Shown: piece by piece, positions 1-8,454 of the stretch
Numbering within the stretch: position 1 is the stretch's first letter
Layout of the letters: each line of letters opens with the position of its first letter
Position numbers and translations under genes: made by a program
Notes under the pieces: model-generated
The model's input: only the letters and a program-made list of their open reading frames with translations
What the model was told of the DNA's origin: nothing
Databases searched by the model: none
Assembly (NCBI GenBank): GCA_051984675.1
Contig: JBPYFK010000150.1
Coordinates: forward strand, 1-31,840
Origin: JBPYFK01 sp051984675
GTDB taxonomy: Bacteria; Actinomycetota; Actinomycetes; Mycobacteriales; Pseudonocardiaceae
Direction of reading: 5' to 3'
Length of the DNA: 31,840 nucleotides

Positions 1-1066
1 CGGGTGCCGACCACCGGATCTCCCGCTCCGGCGCCCGCATCCGCGCACCATGGACCACCTCATCGACCAAGGGCGTCAGGTCGACTTCAGCGACTTCGAG
101 CGACCGTTGACGGTCCAGCCGGGCCAGCAGCAACAAGTCCTCCACCAGCGCACCCATCCGCACCGACTCCTGCTCGATACGCCCCATCAAATCCCCCACA
201 TCCGCCCCCACCTCGGCACCGCCCCGCCGGTACAACTCCGCGAACCCACGAATCGACGTCAACGGCGTCCGCAACTCATGCGACGCGTCCGCGACGAAAC
301 TCCGCAACCGCTGCTCCGAGTCCTCCCGCTGCCGCATCGCCGCCGCCAACCGAGCCAGCATCGTGTTCAACGCCAACCCCAACCGACCCGTCTCCGTCGC
401 CGGGTTCTCGTCCTCCACCCGCCGATCCCGCTCACCCGCCGCGATCGCATCCGCCGTCGCCTCGATCCGCGTCAACGGGCGCAACCCCACCCGCACCAGC
501 ACCGCCGCGACCACCCCCAACAACACGATCACCGCGCCGCCCACCAGCGACTCGATGAGCAGCAGCTGCCCAACCGCCGACTCGACGTTGCCCAACGACA
601 ACGCCACACCGATCACACCGCCCCCCGGCAACGGGTCACACCGCAGCCGCCACGGCGCACCACCAGCGCTGTCCGGCACCGTGGTCACGGGGTGCGCGCC
701 GTGTCCCGGCGACGTCGTCGCCGAACAGATCGCGCGCATCTGCCTCGACTTCACCGCCGGCATGCTGGAGTCGCTGGCGACCCGACCTTCCACGCCCACC
801 AACTGGTAGTTCGGGTCGAAGAACAGCACGCGGAAGTCGGTCGGCAGTGCGTGCTGCTGCGGGGGCGGTGGCGGCGGGAGGCGCCCTTCCCGCCAGGATC
901 GGGCGATCCCCTCCAACTGACCGTCCACTCTGGATATCAGCTGGTGGCGCAGCAGCAGGACGCTGGACGCCCCCACCACGCACAGACCCATGGTGGACAG
1001 CACGAGCAGGACGACGACCAACCGCGTCCGCAGCGTCCAGTTCCGCGGGTGCGGCGCCCGAACCAC
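1..1066 (-). CDS. sensor histidine kinase, 3' end cut off by window edge
   Basis: Membrane sensor kinase of a two-component system. The reading frame is open from GTG at 1066 to base 1, and an in-frame TGA at 1075-1073 lies just before the GTG, so this is nearly the only possible start. Visible in order: a first membrane segment (about residues 16-39), an extracytoplasmic sensor region with a Pro run (about 60-70), a second membrane segment (about 168-190), a HAMP domain (about 190-243), and a HisKA box FVADASHELRTPLTSIRGF with phospho-acceptor His263. The ATPase domain lies beyond the left edge. Architecture resembles the MprB/TcrS class of actinobacterial kinases. No response regulator is encoded between it and the divergent gene, so a partner would have to be downstream of the kinase or elsewhere. 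The ligand is unknown. Confidence 0.93.
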   Translation of the reverse strand, partial: MVRAPHPRNWTLRTRLVVVLLVLSTMGLCVVGASSVLLLRHQLISRVDGQLEGIARSWREGRLPPPPPPQQHALPTDFRVLFFDPNYQLVGVEGRVASDSSMPAVKSRQMRAICSATTSPGHGAHPVTTVPDSAGGAPWRLRCDPLPGGGVIGVALSLGNVESAVGQLLLIESLVGGAVIVLLGVVAAVLVRVGLRPLTRIEATADAIAAGERDRRVEDENPATETGRLGLALNTMLARLAAAMRQREDSEQRLRSFVADASHELRTPLTSIRGFAELYRRGGAEVGADVGDLMGRIEQESVRMGALVEDLLLLARLDRQRSLEVAEVDLTPLVDEVVHGARMRAPEREIRWSAP

Positions 1067-1280
1067 CGATGATCACCGCCCCTGTCGCTGCCGCGCCTGT
1101 ATGGTCGGCTCGCCCACCGTGTGCGGCCTCCCACCGTATGAAGCCCTTTTGACGTGCGAAGAAGGTGCGCGATCGCTGTGAGGAGCCTGGGAGGCCACGA
1201 CCCCGGGCTCGCGCCCGCAGGGCGCCTACCAGCCATTTTGGTACAAGAATTCCCTCGATCGAGGTCTTCAGCCAGGAAAC

Positions 1281-1308
1281 TCTCAGCTGGCTCTCATGCA
1301 TTTCTCAG
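1281..1308. promoter_or_regulatory. three 11-bp-phased TCTCA direct repeats (candidate response-regulator operator)
   Basis: TCTCAG (1281-1286), TCTCAT (1292-1297) and TCTCAG (1303-1308) start exactly 11 bp apart. This one-helical-turn spacing is the usual layout of OmpR/PhoB-family response-regulator sites. They lie in the 338-bp gap (1067-1404) between the divergent kinase and MFS genes, about 100 bp before the MFS start. The gap also holds a 12-bp palindrome CCTCGATCGAGG (1253-1264), a GTGACCC doublet (1321-1334) and a weak -10-like TAGCGT (1372-1377). That the cognate regulator binds here is inference. Confidence 0.5.
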
Positions 1309-1404
1309 GTTCAGGCGCGTGTGACCCGTGACCCGGCCTTTCGGCACTGTCTCGCCTCGGCAGGCCGGGCGTAGCGTCGGCCCTGCTGCTTGGGAGATCG
1401 GAGT

Positions 1405-4137
1405 ATGGGTGCCGGATTGGCCGCACAACCGCAGCCCGCGTCAAGCAACGGGCCGCGGTGGCGATTCGATGGGCAAACCGCGACGGTTCTTGGTGCCCTC
1501 GCGGCCGGTGTGCTGCTCGCGGCGGTCGGGCAGACCGCGATCGCGGTGCCACTGCCGGCGGTCACCGGCCAGCTCGGCTCGCTGAGTTACCTCGCGTGGC
1601 CGCTGACCGCCTACCTGGGCGCCGCCGCCACGACGATGCCGTTGCACAGCAAGCTTTCCGACGTCTACGGCCGGCGAGCGGCGTACGTGCTGGCGATGGT
1701 GATCTTCCTGGCCGCCTCCGAGCTCGCCGTCCCGTCCACCGGGATAACCGAGCTCATCATGTTCCGCGCTCTGCAGGGCGTGGGGGCTGGCGGGCTCCTG
1801 GCGCTGGCCTTCGTGACCGTCGGAGACGTCCTCCCACCCCCACGACGTGCGGGCGCTCGCGGCTTCCTGGCGGCGGTCTGGGGCCTCGGCACCCTCCTGG
1901 GACCTGTCGTCGGTGGGCTGCTCACCGCACGCCTCGGCTGGCCCTGGGTGTTCTCCGCGAACGTCCCCGTGGGAGCCGCGATCCTGCTGGTACTGGCGGT
2001 GACGCTGCGCCTTCCTCGCCGTCGCCGGGATCGCGATCTCGACCTGTTCGGCGCGGTGCTGCTGCTGCTCGGGATCGGACTGCTCCTGGACTACCTCTCG
2101 TGGGAGGGGCCGGTACGGGGATGGACGGCCAGCGTCAGCCTCGTGGTGCTCGCCGAAGGGCTGGCGGCGGTGTTCCTGTTCCTCGGTTGGGAAACCCGCG
2201 CCGCCGAACCGCTGTTGCCGCTACGGCTGCTCCGCGAGCGCACCGCCGGCAAGGCGATGGTGACCGCCGCCGCGCTGAGCGCGGCGATCTTCGGGGTCCT
2301 GGTGCTCCTTCCCCTGCAAGCGCAGGTGGTCACGGGCGCCTCCGCGACGTGGTCCGGCTTGTTCGCCGCGCCATTGGCCGCCGGCGCCCTGCTGGGAGGT
2401 GTCGCGACGGCAATCCTCGTACGCCGTTCGGGGGTCAGCCGCGTGCTGCTGGTCGTGGGCGCGGCAGCCGTGATCGCGTCGATGCTGTCGCTGGCCGCGT
2501 TGGTGGACAGTGGACGCCAGCCGGACATCACCGACTCCGGGTTCCTGCTCGCACTGCTGCTCGCGGGTGCCGGCCTCGCCTCGGCATGGCAGGTCACCCT
2601 GCGCCTCACGGTCAGCGCCGCGCCGGACGGCGAAGCGAGCAGCGCCGTCGCGGCGAGCGTGTTCCTCCAGATCATCGGCGGCGCGGCGGGTGCGACGCTG
2701 GGAAGTGCGGTGCTGGCGACCCGGCTCGGCGCCCCACTCCCGGTTGACCTGCTCAACACCGCCGGGCTGAACCCCGCGACGCTCAACTCGATCGGCGAAC
2801 CGGACCGCACGGCCATCCTCGCCGCGTTCAGCCAGGGTCTGGTGTGGGTCTTCCTCGCAGCGGCCGCGATGGCCACGGTCGCGCTGCTGGTCAGCATGTC
2901 GATTAAGGTGGTCCCGCTCCGCGACGCGGTGACGCTGGGCGAGCTGGAACCCGCGCCGGCGCCTGTGGTGCCCCGGCCCGCCCCAGCGCCCGCAGCACCC
3001 CGGCTAGCTCCCCGACCCGCGCGAGCACCGGAACCAGCGCCCAAGCCACCCGACGTGATCACGCCACGAACGCCGGAACCCGCGCCCAAACCGGTGCCGG
3101 CAGCTCCCCTTGCTCGGCGGGTGCGTCCGGTACGGCCAGCTCGCCCCCGGCGCCAGTGGATCACTCGGCGCCGCCTCGCCATCGCGGCTGGCGTGCTCCT
3201 GGCGCTCCTGGTGTCCGGCTACGGCGGCGGACTGCTGTACGCGGGTCCTGGCGTGTTGCGGGGTACTACGGTCGCGGGTGTGCCGATCGGCGGACTCCCA
3301 CCGGCGGAGGCGGAGCAGAAGCTTGCGGTGACGCTCACGCCGATGGCGAATGCCCCGGTCCCACTGCAAGCCGCTGGCCAGCGGTTGACCCTGGACCCGC
3401 GTACGGCTGGTCTGCGGATGGACCCGCGCGCGACGGTCGCGGCGACCGGTCGGCGCAGCTTCAATCCCGTCCAGCTGTTCAACGTGCTCGTCTACGCACC
3501 CCGGCAAGTGCCCGTCCACACCGGCGCGGACCCGGTGCTCCTGGGCACGGCGCTAGGGCAGGTTGAGCGCCAGGTGCACCGCAATCCCTCAGACGGCACC
3601 ATCGCGTTCGCCTCCGGCACGCCTCAGGCGGTGGCCGCCCAGGACGGCCAGACCATCGACCTCCCGCGGTCGATCACCACGGTGGAGGACGAATACCTCC
3701 ACCGAGCGACCATCCCGCTTCCGGTCGTGGTCCTGCCTCCGAAGGTCAGCACCGCCGAGGTGTGGCGGGAGATGCACGACTTCGCCGAGCCCGCCGTCTC
3801 CGGGCCGGTCACGGTCAACGTCCAAGGCAAGAGCGTGTCGCTACCGCCGTCGACGTTCGCCGCGCACCTGAGCGTGTCCCCCGACAGCAACGGCGTTCTG
3901 CACCCCTCCGTGGACGGGTCCGGTGTCCTCAACGACGCCGGCGCGGAACTCGGGCCGCTGCAGGTGTCGCCCAAGCACGCCAGCACGCAGATCGTCCGGG
4001 GCAGGCGGGTCACGAGTCCGGCCCAGGACGGCTACATCATCCGCCCGGAGGACCTCGCCGGCGCCCTGGTTCAGGCACTGCCGCAAACCGGCGCGGGCCG
4101 CGTCGCCAACGTCTCACTGACGACCGTGCACGGCTGA
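1405..4137 (+). CDS. 14-TM MFS exporter (DHA2 type) fused to a YoaR/PG_binding_4-like extracytoplasmic domain
   Basis: Long fusion protein of 910 residues. ATG 1405 is preferred over an upstream in-frame TTG (1390) because GGGAG lies 8 nt before it. Residues about 20-505 form a DHA2-type drug:H+ antiporter: motif A SKLSDVYGRR (82-91), RALQGVGAGG (121-130), antiporter motif C GPVVGG (166-171), and 14 likely membrane spans. A Pro/Ala-rich linker (about 513-585) and an Arg-rich patch precede a further membrane segment (about 590-612). The C-terminal 290 residues begin with GTTVAGVPIGGLPPAEAEQK, a hallmark of the YoaR/VanW-associated putative peptidoglycan-binding region (PG_binding_4). No VanW domain follows. 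The topology is consistent: the linker would be cytoplasmic and the last domain outside. The substrate is unknown. The frame is uninterrupted, so a sequencing artefact is not obvious. Confidence 0.88.
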   Translation: MGAGLAAQPQPASSNGPRWRFDGQTATVLGALAAGVLLAAVGQTAIAVPLPAVTGQLGSLSYLAWPLTAYLGAAATTMPLHSKLSDVYGRRAAYVLAMVIFLAASELAVPSTGITELIMFRALQGVGAGGLLALAFVTVGDVLPPPRRAGARGFLAAVWGLGTLLGPVVGGLLTARLGWPWVFSANVPVGAAILLVLAVTLRLPRRRRDRDLDLFGAVLLLLGIGLLLDYLSWEGPVRGWTASVSLVVLAEGLAAVFLFLGWETRAAEPLLPLRLLRERTAGKAMVTAAALSAAIFGVLVLLPLQAQVVTGASATWSGLFAAPLAAGALLGGVATAILVRRSGVSRVLLVVGAAAVIASMLSLAALVDSGRQPDITDSGFLLALLLAGAGLASAWQVTLRLTVSAAPDGEASSAVAASVFLQIIGGAAGATLGSAVLATRLGAPLPVDLLNTAGLNPATLNSIGEPDRTAILAAFSQGLVWVFLAAAAMATVALLVSMSIKVVPLRDAVTLGELEPAPAPVVPRPAPAPAAPRLAPRPARAPEPAPKPPDVITPRTPEPAPKPVPAAPLARRVRPVRPARPRRQWITRRRLAIAAGVLLALLVSGYGGGLLYAGPGVLRGTTVAGVPIGGLPPAEAEQKLAVTLTPMANAPVPLQAAGQRLTLDPRTAGLRMDPRATVAATGRRSFNPVQLFNVLVYAPRQVPVHTGADPVLLGTALGQVERQVHRNPSDGTIAFASGTPQAVAAQDGQTIDLPRSITTVEDEYLHRATIPLPVVVLPPKVSTAEVWREMHDFAEPAVSGPVTVNVQGKSVSLPPSTFAAHLSVSPDSNGVLHPSVDGSGVLNDAGAELGPLQVSPKHASTQIVRGRRVTSPAQDGYIIRPEDLAGALVQALPQTGAGRVANVSLTTVHG

Positions 4138-4144
4138 CCGTGTC

Positions 4145-4885
4145 TCAGCTGCGTACCGTCGATTCGGCCATCTCACGGCGGCTGCGCGCACGCGTCCACG
4201 GCCAGGTCACCAACGCCCAGCCGGCCAGCCCGACGACGAACTCGACCGCCAGGTACCCCGGCCAGCCGCCCATCAGGTCCAGGATCGACGGGTTCGTGGG
4301 CTTGGTGTTGAGGAAGCCGTAGTTCGTCCCGGCCAGCTCGTTGAACGTGAACGCGAACGCTCCCCAGACCAGCGTGATCCACACCGCCGTCCAGAGGCTG
4401 TGCCAGCCCGGTCGCATCCGCAACCAGAACGTCAGGTACACGGCCGCCCACAGCACCAGGCAGTGCTGGCCCCAGAACATGATGAAGCTCGCGCTCGGAA
4501 AGTCGGTCTCCGGGCCGGTCAGCGCGGGCGTGATGATGGCCTGCGGTACCAGCGTGAATCCCCAGTAGTAGGTGCACGAATACGCCCACTGCCGCCGCGA
4601 CCACAGCGCATAGGCGGCCGCCATCCACGCGAGGTCGCAGAGCTGGAACGGCAACGACCAGCCGAGATTCCACTTCCCCGGTGTGAAGGCGTAGATCTGC
4701 AACGGCACCTGGAACACGACGATCACGATGGCGAAGACCCGCGCACCGAAGATCACGCGCTGCCCGTCCCGGTACCGGTGCCCGAACCAGCCCAGCAGCA
4801 CCGCCACCACGGTCAGCAGGACCACGACGGCCCAGTGCGATGTCCCGTACACCGAAAAGGATCGCTGCTGCTCCAGCAGATTCAC
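4145..4885 (-). CDS. YwaF/TIGR02206-family integral membrane protein
   Basis: Polytopic membrane protein of 246 residues with about seven hydrophobic spans and conserved patches typical of the YwaF/TIGR02206 family: PFQLCDLAW (about 80-88), a central HCLVLWAAVYLTF, and NYGFLNTKP followed by ILDLMGGWPGYL near the C-terminus. The molecular function of the family is not established. GTG at 4885 is used; no strong Shine-Dalgarno is visible. It follows mutM on the same strand after 55 bp and may be cotranscribed. It ends 7 bp from the convergent MFS fusion gene. Confidence 0.85.
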   Translation of the reverse strand: MNLLEQQRSFSVYGTSHWAVVVLLTVVAVLLGWFGHRYRDGQRVIFGARVFAIVIVVFQVPLQIYAFTPGKWNLGWSLPFQLCDLAWMAAAYALWSRRQWAYSCTYYWGFTLVPQAIITPALTGPETDFPSASFIMFWGQHCLVLWAAVYLTFWLRMRPGWHSLWTAVWITLVWGAFAFTFNELAGTNYGFLNTKPTNPSILDLMGGWPGYLAVEFVVGLAGWALVTWPWTRARSRREMAESTVRS

Positions 4886-4940
4886 AGTGCCAGCGTAAGG
4901 CCCATCCCCGAGAGACCGGGCTGCCGAAGAACCGGCGCCC

Positions 4941-5837
4941 TCACGAATGTGCGTTGCGCGGCTTGGGCTGGCAACGCGGGCAGGTGTACGAAGAACGGTT
5001 CATGAACGCGTCCCGCCGAACGGCGGCTCCGCAACGCGGGCACGGGCACCCGTCCTGCCCGTAGACCGCCAGCGACCGGTCGAAGTAGCCCGACTGCCCG
5101 TTCACGTTCACGTACAAGGCGTCGAACGACGTCCCGCCCGCGTCGAGTGCGCAGGTCATGACGTCCGCGACGGCGGAAAGCAACGCCCGCCCGTCCGGGC
5201 GGCTGAGCGTCGCGGTGGGCCGCGCCCAGTGCAACTTCGCGCGCCACAGCGCTTCGTCCGCGTAGATGTTGCCGATGCCCGAGACCAGCGTCTGATCCAG
5301 CAGTGCGCGCTTGACCCCAGTGCGCCGAGCCCGCATCGCCGCCACCGCGGCCTCGACGTCGAACGCCGGTTCCAGCGGGTCGGCAGCGATGTGCGCCACC
5401 GGACCCGGCACGTCCACCCCGGCCGCCGGCACCAGTTCGGCCAGGCTCAGCCCCCCGAAGGTCCGCTGGTCGACGAACCGCAACTCGGGTCCGCCGTCGT
5501 GGAACCGGAACCGCACCCGCAGGTGCTTCTCATCGGGAGCGTCCTCGGGCTGGACCAGCAGTTGCCCGCTCATCCCGAGGTGCGCCAGCAGCGCCTCGCC
5601 ATCCGACCCGCTACCACCGGCGACCGCCGGCGGGCCCAGCTCCAGCCACAGGTACTTGCCGCGCCGGCAGGCCGCGACCAGCTTGCGCCCGGCCAAGCAA
5701 CCAGCGAAATCGTCAGCACCCGGCAGATGCCTGCGGACGGCACGCGGGTGCAGGACCTCCACGGCGGACACGGTGCGTCCCACCGCGTGCTCATGAACTC
5801 CGCGACGAACGACCTCGACTTCAGGCAGCTCGGGCAC
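4941..5837 (-). CDS. mutM: formamidopyrimidine-DNA glycosylase (Fpg/MutM)
   Basis: Base-excision repair enzyme that removes 8-oxoguanine and other oxidised purines and cleaves the abasic site by beta/delta elimination. 298 residues. The mature N-terminus PELPEVE carries the catalytic Pro2 and Glu3. Lys61 in RRGKYLWLEL matches the conserved beta-lobe lysine, NIYADEALW is the helix-two-turn-helix signature, and the C-terminal zinc finger has Cys266, Cys269, Cys286 and Cys289 with the DNA-contacting NRSSY. GTG 5837 starts 3 bp after the rnc stop codon, so the two genes are probably translationally coupled, as is common in actinobacteria. Confidence 0.97.
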   Translation of the reverse strand: MPELPEVEVVRRGVHEHAVGRTVSAVEVLHPRAVRRHLPGADDFAGCLAGRKLVAACRRGKYLWLELGPPAVAGGSGSDGEALLAHLGMSGQLLVQPEDAPDEKHLRVRFRFHDGGPELRFVDQRTFGGLSLAELVPAAGVDVPGPVAHIAADPLEPAFDVEAAVAAMRARRTGVKRALLDQTLVSGIGNIYADEALWRAKLHWARPTATLSRPDGRALLSAVADVMTCALDAGGTSFDALYVNVNGQSGYFDRSLAVYGQDGCPCPRCGAAVRRDAFMNRSSYTCPRCQPKPRNAHS

Positions 5838-5840
5838 GGC

Positions 5841-6611
5841 TCACGCCGAGGACTTCCCGCCGGAGGCGTCGGGCTCCTCGGCCGCCTCCTGCTCCTTGAG
5901 CCGGTCGGACAGCGTGCGCCAGGCGGCCTCGGCGGCCTTCTGCTCGGCCTCCTTCTTCGTCCGGCCGTCGCCGGTGCCGAGCTCCTCACCACCCACCAGG
6001 ACGTGGGCGCTGAACTCCTTGCGGTGATCCGGCCCCTGCTCGTCCACCCGGTACTCGGGGACGCCGAGCGTCGCCGCCGCCGTCAACTCCTGCAGGCTGG
6101 TCTTCCAGTCCAGTCCGGCACCGCGCTGCGGCGCCTCGTCCAGCAGTGGCTCGAACAGGCGGTGGATCAGGTCCCGCACGACGTCGATGCCGTGCTCCAG
6201 GTACACCGCCCCCAGCAGCGCCTCCAGGCCGTCGGCCAGGATGCTCGCCTTGTCCCTGCCGCCGGTGAGCTCCTCACCGCGCCCGAGCAGCACGTACGAA
6301 CCGAGCCCGCCCTCGCCGAGCCGCCGGGCGACACTGGCGAGCGCGTGCATGTTGACCACGCTGGCCCGCAGCTTCGCGAGCTGCCCCTCGGGCAGCTCCG
6401 GGTGGTTCTGGTACAGGTGGTCGGTGATCACCAGGCCGAGCACGGAGTCACCGAGAAACTCCAGCCGCTCGTTCGGTGGCAGGCCACCGTTCTCGTACGC
6501 GTACGAGCGGTGCGTCAGGGCAAGGGTGAGCAGCTCGTCGTCGAGTTCGACGCCGAGTGTCTTCATCAACGGTGTCCGGTCGACCGCGCGAGCCCGCTGC
6601 TTTCCCCCCAC
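5841..6611 (-). CDS. rnc: ribonuclease III
   Basis: Endonuclease for double-stranded RNA, involved in rRNA and mRNA processing. With GTG 6611 as start, the protein has 256 residues. AGGA lies 8 nt upstream and the resulting MGGKQRARA N-terminus looks right for the group. An upstream in-frame codon at 6683 would overlap rpmF by about 60 bp and is disfavoured; ATG 6566 is another possibility. The RNase III signature NERLEFLGD is at 47-55, with acidic metal ligands Glu51, Asp55, Asp127 and Glu130. A C-terminal dsRNA-binding domain starts near DWKTSLQELT and ends with TKKEAEQKAAEAAW. It sits between rpmF (13 bp gap) and mutM in one operon. Confidence 0.96.
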   Translation of the reverse strand: MGGKQRARAVDRTPLMKTLGVELDDELLTLALTHRSYAYENGGLPPNERLEFLGDSVLGLVITDHLYQNHPELPEGQLAKLRASVVNMHALASVARRLGEGGLGSYVLLGRGEELTGGRDKASILADGLEALLGAVYLEHGIDVVRDLIHRLFEPLLDEAPQRGAGLDWKTSLQELTAAATLGVPEYRVDEQGPDHRKEFSAHVLVGGEELGTGDGRTKKEAEQKAAEAAWRTLSDRLKEQEAAEEPDASGGKSSA

Positions 6612-6624
6612 TACCGTGGTCCTG

Positions 6625-6807
6625 TCAGGCGGGACGGGTGATCTGACGGTTGCCGTAGGTGCCGCAGGACGGGCAGGCGACATGCGGCAGCTTCTGCTCG
6701 CCGCAGCCCCGATTGGAGCAGGTCACCAGGGTCGGCGCGGCGGCCTTCCACTGGGAACGGCGCTTGCGGGTGTTGGACCGCGACATCTTGTGCTTCGGGA
6801 CTGCCAC
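6625..6807 (-). CDS. rpmF: 50S ribosomal protein L32 (zinc-ribbon, C+ type)
   Basis: Small basic ribosomal protein of 60 residues starting MAVPKHKMSRSNTRKRRSQW. It keeps the zinc-binding cysteines (CSNRGC and CPSCG), so it is the zinc-dependent C+ form rather than a zinc-starvation paralog. GTG 6807 follows the DUF177 stop by 2 bp, with AGGAGAAG just upstream. The DUF177-rpmF-rnc-mutM order is conserved in actinobacteria. Confidence 0.97.
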   Translation of the reverse strand: MAVPKHKMSRSNTRKRRSQWKAAAPTLVTCSNRGCGEQKLPHVACPSCGTYGNRQITRPA

Positions 6808-6809
6808 GA

Positions 6810-7385
6810 CTACTTCTCCTCCTCGGTCCCGCCGAACCGCTCACGCAACGCGGCCCAGCGCGGATCAATGGTCTCATGGTGATGATCCGGGTCGAGTTCG
6901 GCCCACTTGGCGCCGCAGCCGGCGCACAGCCCCGGACAGTCCGGGGAGCACACCGGTGACGACGGCAACGCGGTCAGCAACAGGTCCCGCACCACCGGTT
7001 CGAGATCGATCAGATCGTCCACGATCCGATTGACCTCGTCTTCGTCCGTGCTGGCATCAGTAGCACTGTCCGGGTACGCGAACAGCTCCTGCAACTCGAC
7101 CTCGACCTCGTCGGAGACGGGGTCCAGGCACCGGGCGCACTCCCCCCGCACCGCCGCGACAGCGGTCCCCGAGATCAGCACGCCCTCCACCACGGACTCG
7201 GCCAGCACGTCCAGCTCGACGGTCCCGCCCTCAGGCACCCGGATCAGGTCCAAGCCCATCCCCGCCGGTGCCGGCGCTTGACGCTGGTAAGCGCGGCTGT
7301 AGCCCGCTCGTCGCCCGATGTCCCGGGTGTCGATCACCCAGGGACCGGCGTGCGAGGGGCGCGCAACATCGTGGTTCGGTGCCAT
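6810..7385 (-). CDS. DUF177 (YceD-like) protein
   Basis: About 191 residues. YceD/DUF177 proteins are almost always encoded directly before rpmF and have been linked to 23S rRNA metabolism in other bacteria; that role is not shown here. The N-terminal part contains WVIDTRDIGRRAG. The middle carries ECARCLDPV, and the C-terminal part has the cysteine pattern SPVCSPDCPGLCAGCGAKW, which looks like a metal site, followed by DPRWAALRERF. ATG 7385 directly follows an in-frame GTG (7388); either could start the gene, and no strong ribosome binding site is visible. The 129 bp up to sepIVA (7386-7514) show nothing I can name. Confidence 0.92.
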   Translation of the reverse strand: MAPNHDVARPSHAGPWVIDTRDIGRRAGYSRAYQRQAPAPAGMGLDLIRVPEGGTVELDVLAESVVEGVLISGTAVAAVRGECARCLDPVSDEVEVELQELFAYPDSATDASTDEDEVNRIVDDLIDLEPVVRDLLLTALPSSPVCSPDCPGLCAGCGAKWAELDPDHHHETIDPRWAALRERFGGTEEEK

Positions 7386-7514
7386 CACACGTTTTCGAGT
7401 AGCCGGATTGTCACGTCCACCGGTAGCCGACCGGCACGGCCGCTCGGATCAGCCGCTCCAGAGTACGCGAGCCAACCCCCACGGGTCACATCGCCCCGGC
7501 CCAGCCCGCCGACG

Positions 7515-8252
7515 TTACCCGGCGGACGAGCCGTTGCCGACCGGTGTCCACTCCTCGTAGTCAAACGGCGCCCCGACCGGGCTACGCAACTGCTGACGCC
7601 CCTTACCGACCGTGCGCAACGTCTTGCTCAGCAGGTCCTCGAACTCCGCGAGCCGCGAGTCAACGTAGGCGTCGCAGTCGCCGCGCAGCCGTTCGGCATC
7701 GGAGTTGGCCTCGTCCACGATGCGTTTCGCCTCGTTCTGGGCCGCGTGGACGACCTCGGTCTCGGCGACCAGCCGGGCCTGCTCCTCGCGCCCCTCGTGC
7801 ACCGACTGCTCGTACGAGGCGCGACCGGCCTGCACCATGCGGTCGGCCTCCGCCTGCGCCCGGTGGATGTAGTCGTCGTACTCGCGGCGACCGTGCGACA
7901 CGGTCTTCTCGGCCTCCGAGCGGGCGTCGGCGAGCATCTGCTCCGCGCGCTCGCGCGCCTCGGCGAGCACGTCCTCGGCCTCGGCACGCGCGGACGCCAC
8001 GGTCTTCTCGGCTTCGTCGCGGGCGTCGTGGAGGCTCTTGTCCGTCTGCGCCTTCGCCTCGGCCACCACCTCGTCACGGTGGTCGAGCACGTCCTGGGCG
8101 TCATCGAGCTCCGACGGGAGCGAGTCCCGCACGTCGTCGAGCAGCTCCAGCACGTCACCTCGGGGTACCACGCACCCCGAGGTCATCGGTACTCCGCGCG
8201 CTTGCTCGACGATCGTGACGAGCTCGTCGAGCGCCTCGAATACCCGGTACAC
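7515..8252 (-). CDS. sepIVA: SepIVA-like DivIVA-domain septation/elongation protein
   Basis: Protein of 245 residues that closely resembles mycobacterial SepIVA (Rv2927c), a coiled-coil DivIVA-domain protein needed for septation. The N-terminus VYRVFEALDELVTIVEQARG and the block GCVVPRGDVLELLDDVRD are family hallmarks. Residues about 45-205 are a long Ala/Glu/Arg-rich coiled coil. The C-terminal conserved block AYVDSRLAEFEDLLSKTLRT follows. The start is GTG 8252 because AGGGAG lies 6 nt upstream; an in-frame codon at 8288 would add 12 unlikely residues. It lies upstream of DUF177-rpmF-rnc-mutM on the same strand, as in mycobacteria. Confidence 0.95.
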   Translation of the reverse strand: MYRVFEALDELVTIVEQARGVPMTSGCVVPRGDVLELLDDVRDSLPSELDDAQDVLDHRDEVVAEAKAQTDKSLHDARDEAEKTVASARAEAEDVLAEARERAEQMLADARSEAEKTVSHGRREYDDYIHRAQAEADRMVQAGRASYEQSVHEGREEQARLVAETEVVHAAQNEAKRIVDEANSDAERLRGDCDAYVDSRLAEFEDLLSKTLRTVGKGRQQLRSPVGAPFDYEEWTPVGNGSSAG

Positions 8253-8286
8253 CTCGGTCTCCCTGCCGTCGTAGCCCCTGGGGCCC

Positions 8287-8335
8287 ATCGCCGCTGCGGG
8301 CAGCCGGCCACCAGCACCCTGGCGCCAGCGGCGAT
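8287..8335. promoter_or_regulatory. 10-bp inverted repeat in the sepIVA leader
   Basis: ATCGCCGCTG (8287-8296) and CAGCGGCGAT (8326-8335) are perfect inverted copies separated by 29 bp, located 35-83 bp before the sepIVA start codon. They could form an RNA stem in the leader or be two half-sites for a dimeric regulator. In GC-rich DNA such a repeat can also occur by chance. Confidence 0.35.
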
Positions 8336-8454
8336 CCCCGATCCACCCAAATTCTGGCAGGACTGCCCGTGGATCAGTTTGCCCGCAGGAGCAACCACTG
8401 GCGGGGATCTGGCACTCCGCGTGTCCGAGACGCCCGATCAGGTCACGCCATCAC

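Noticed and set aside
4..1072. Long plus-strand open frames rich in Pro, Ala, Arg and Thr
   Set aside because: They are antisense shadows of the histidine kinase; only the minus-strand frame from 1066 shows HAMP and SHELRTPL motifs.
4947..6641. 564-codon plus-strand open frame opposite mutM and rnc
   Set aside because: It spans two well-supported genes on the other strand and resembles no protein.
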